Below, piece by piece: positions 63,631 to 64,000 of a DNA stretch of 64,000 nt. The stretch's first letter is position 1. Every line of letters begins with the position of its first letter. The stretch spans positions 124,001 to 188,000 of the forward strand of contig NW_026646035.1 in NCBI RefSeq assembly GCF_949987535.1, written 5' to 3'. A program made the position numbers and the translations under genes. The notes beneath the pieces were generated by a model. It had not been told where the DNA came from, did no database searches, and was given only the letters and a program-made list of their open reading frames with translations. This DNA comes from Balaenoptera acutorostrata. Its lineage: Eukaryota; Chordata; Mammalia; Artiodactyla; Balaenopteridae.

Positions 63631-64000
63631 CTGATTTTTAGTTTTCCCAATTTATACGCCCATGAGTGGAAGTGCCCTATGCTCTGTAAGCTGAGTTGTT
63701 TAGATGTTTCAGGACACACCGTACACTTCTCCAGAGTGGCTGTTGGCAATTTACATCCCGCCCATCAGCGTAGCAAGGCTCCCGTTTCTCCATGGCCTGT
63801 CCTGCATTTCTGGTTTTGACACTTTATTCAGCATGGCCCTTTTGACCGATGGGAAGCGAGACTTCTTTGTAGCGCTGATTTGCCTTTCCAGGTTGCTTGG
63901 TTGGCCAAAAAGGGCGTATGCGTTTTTTCCGGAATATATTCAGGAAAAAACGCATACGCCCTTTTTGGCCAAGGGCATCATTGTCGAGGTTTCGCCGCTT
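63631..64000 (+). repeat. Satellite copy 37, partial (cut by window end)
   Basis: First 370 bp of a copy, C at offset 27. Its palindrome, 63901-63972, has one mismatch (T-to-G at 63931) and is the only imperfect one in the window. Confidence 0.95.
63901..63972. repeat. 72-bp palindrome with one mismatch, copy 37
   Basis: Same element as at 271-342, but position 63931 is G instead of T, which unpairs one position next to the centre. It lies in the diverged right end of the window. Confidence 0.93.

Larger units (their letters stand above)
1..64000 (+). repeat. Common cetacean-type satellite array, ~1,758 bp unit, 36 full copies plus one partial
   Basis: The same ~1,758 bp sequence restarts at 1, 1759, 3517, 5275, 7033, 8791, 10548 and so on to 63631, always on the same strand, with no unrelated DNA between copies except one SINE. 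Copy lengths are 1,757 (two), 1,758 (most), 1,759 (ten) and 2,092 bp (the SINE-bearing copy). Unit length and the CHR-type SINE fit the common cetacean satellite known from baleen and other large whales (established literature); I cannot run a database match. The left edge is a window cut, not an array end. No gene was found in any copy. Family name and host are inferred; the tandem structure is seen directly. Confidence 0.95.

Noticed and set aside
1..64000. CRISPR array
   Set aside because: The repeat period is ~1.76 kb with no unique spacers; the copies themselves are contiguous.
1..64000. Assembly artefact of one repeated read
   Set aside because: Copies carry consistent, linked variants, 1-bp length classes and private changes, which is what a real array looks like. 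Raw-read confirmation would still be needed for exact copy number.

Overview
The whole 64 kb window is one tandem satellite array from a eukaryotic nuclear genome. I find no credible protein-coding gene, rRNA gene or functional tRNA gene. Thirty-six complete copies and one partial copy of a ~1,758 bp unit run head to tail on the same strand (copy lengths 1,757, 1,758 or 1,759 bp, plus one of 2,092 bp that carries a SINE). By eye, neighbouring copies differ at only a few to about twenty positions. The host is most likely a whale. The unit length fits the literature description of the common cetacean satellite (about 1.76 kb in baleen whales and other non-delphinoid whales, about 1.58 kb in delphinoids). 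The one interspersed element, at 62,690-63,023, reads as a tRNA-derived CHR-type SINE, a family typical of cetaceans, hippos and ruminants. The species cannot be fixed from this window.

Unit anatomy, using window position 1 as phase zero: (i) offsets ~1143-1758 plus 1-~265 of the next copy (~880 bp) are a diverged L1 3' end (3'UTR plus the C-terminal part of ORF2) lying antisense to the + strand; (ii) offsets 271-342 are a perfect 72 bp palindrome with no spacer; (iii) offsets 343-~1142 (~800 bp) are sequence of unrecognised origin. The satellite unit therefore looks like a chimera of a dead L1 tail and unknown DNA, joined at a long palindrome.

Array organisation: linked variants define two subfamilies. 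Class A has T840, A929, C1048, the TTCTGATAAG block and GACG near 1610. Class B has A840, T929, G1048, the TTAGGATCAG block and GAGG. B+ is a B subtype with one extra base near offset 1280, usually with A at 366. They interdigitate: copies 1 A, 2-4 B, 5 A/B mosaic, 6 A-like, 7 B+, 8 A, 9 B+, 10 A, 11-12 B+, 13 A, 14 B+, 15 A, 16 B+, 17-18 A, 19-20 B, 21 A, 22 B+, 23 A, 24-25 B, 26 mosaic, 27 A-like, 28-29 B+, 30 A, 31 B+, 32 mosaic, 33-36 B. Multi-copy blocks recur (copies 5-10 match 26-32; copies 8-11 match 13-16), which shows higher-order amplification by unequal exchange. Copies 36-37 (61,539-64,000) carry many private changes and the SINE, so homogenisation is weaker at the right end of the window.

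The open reading frames of 63-140 codons that repeat in every copy are by-products of a repeated sequence. They are not annotated as genes.
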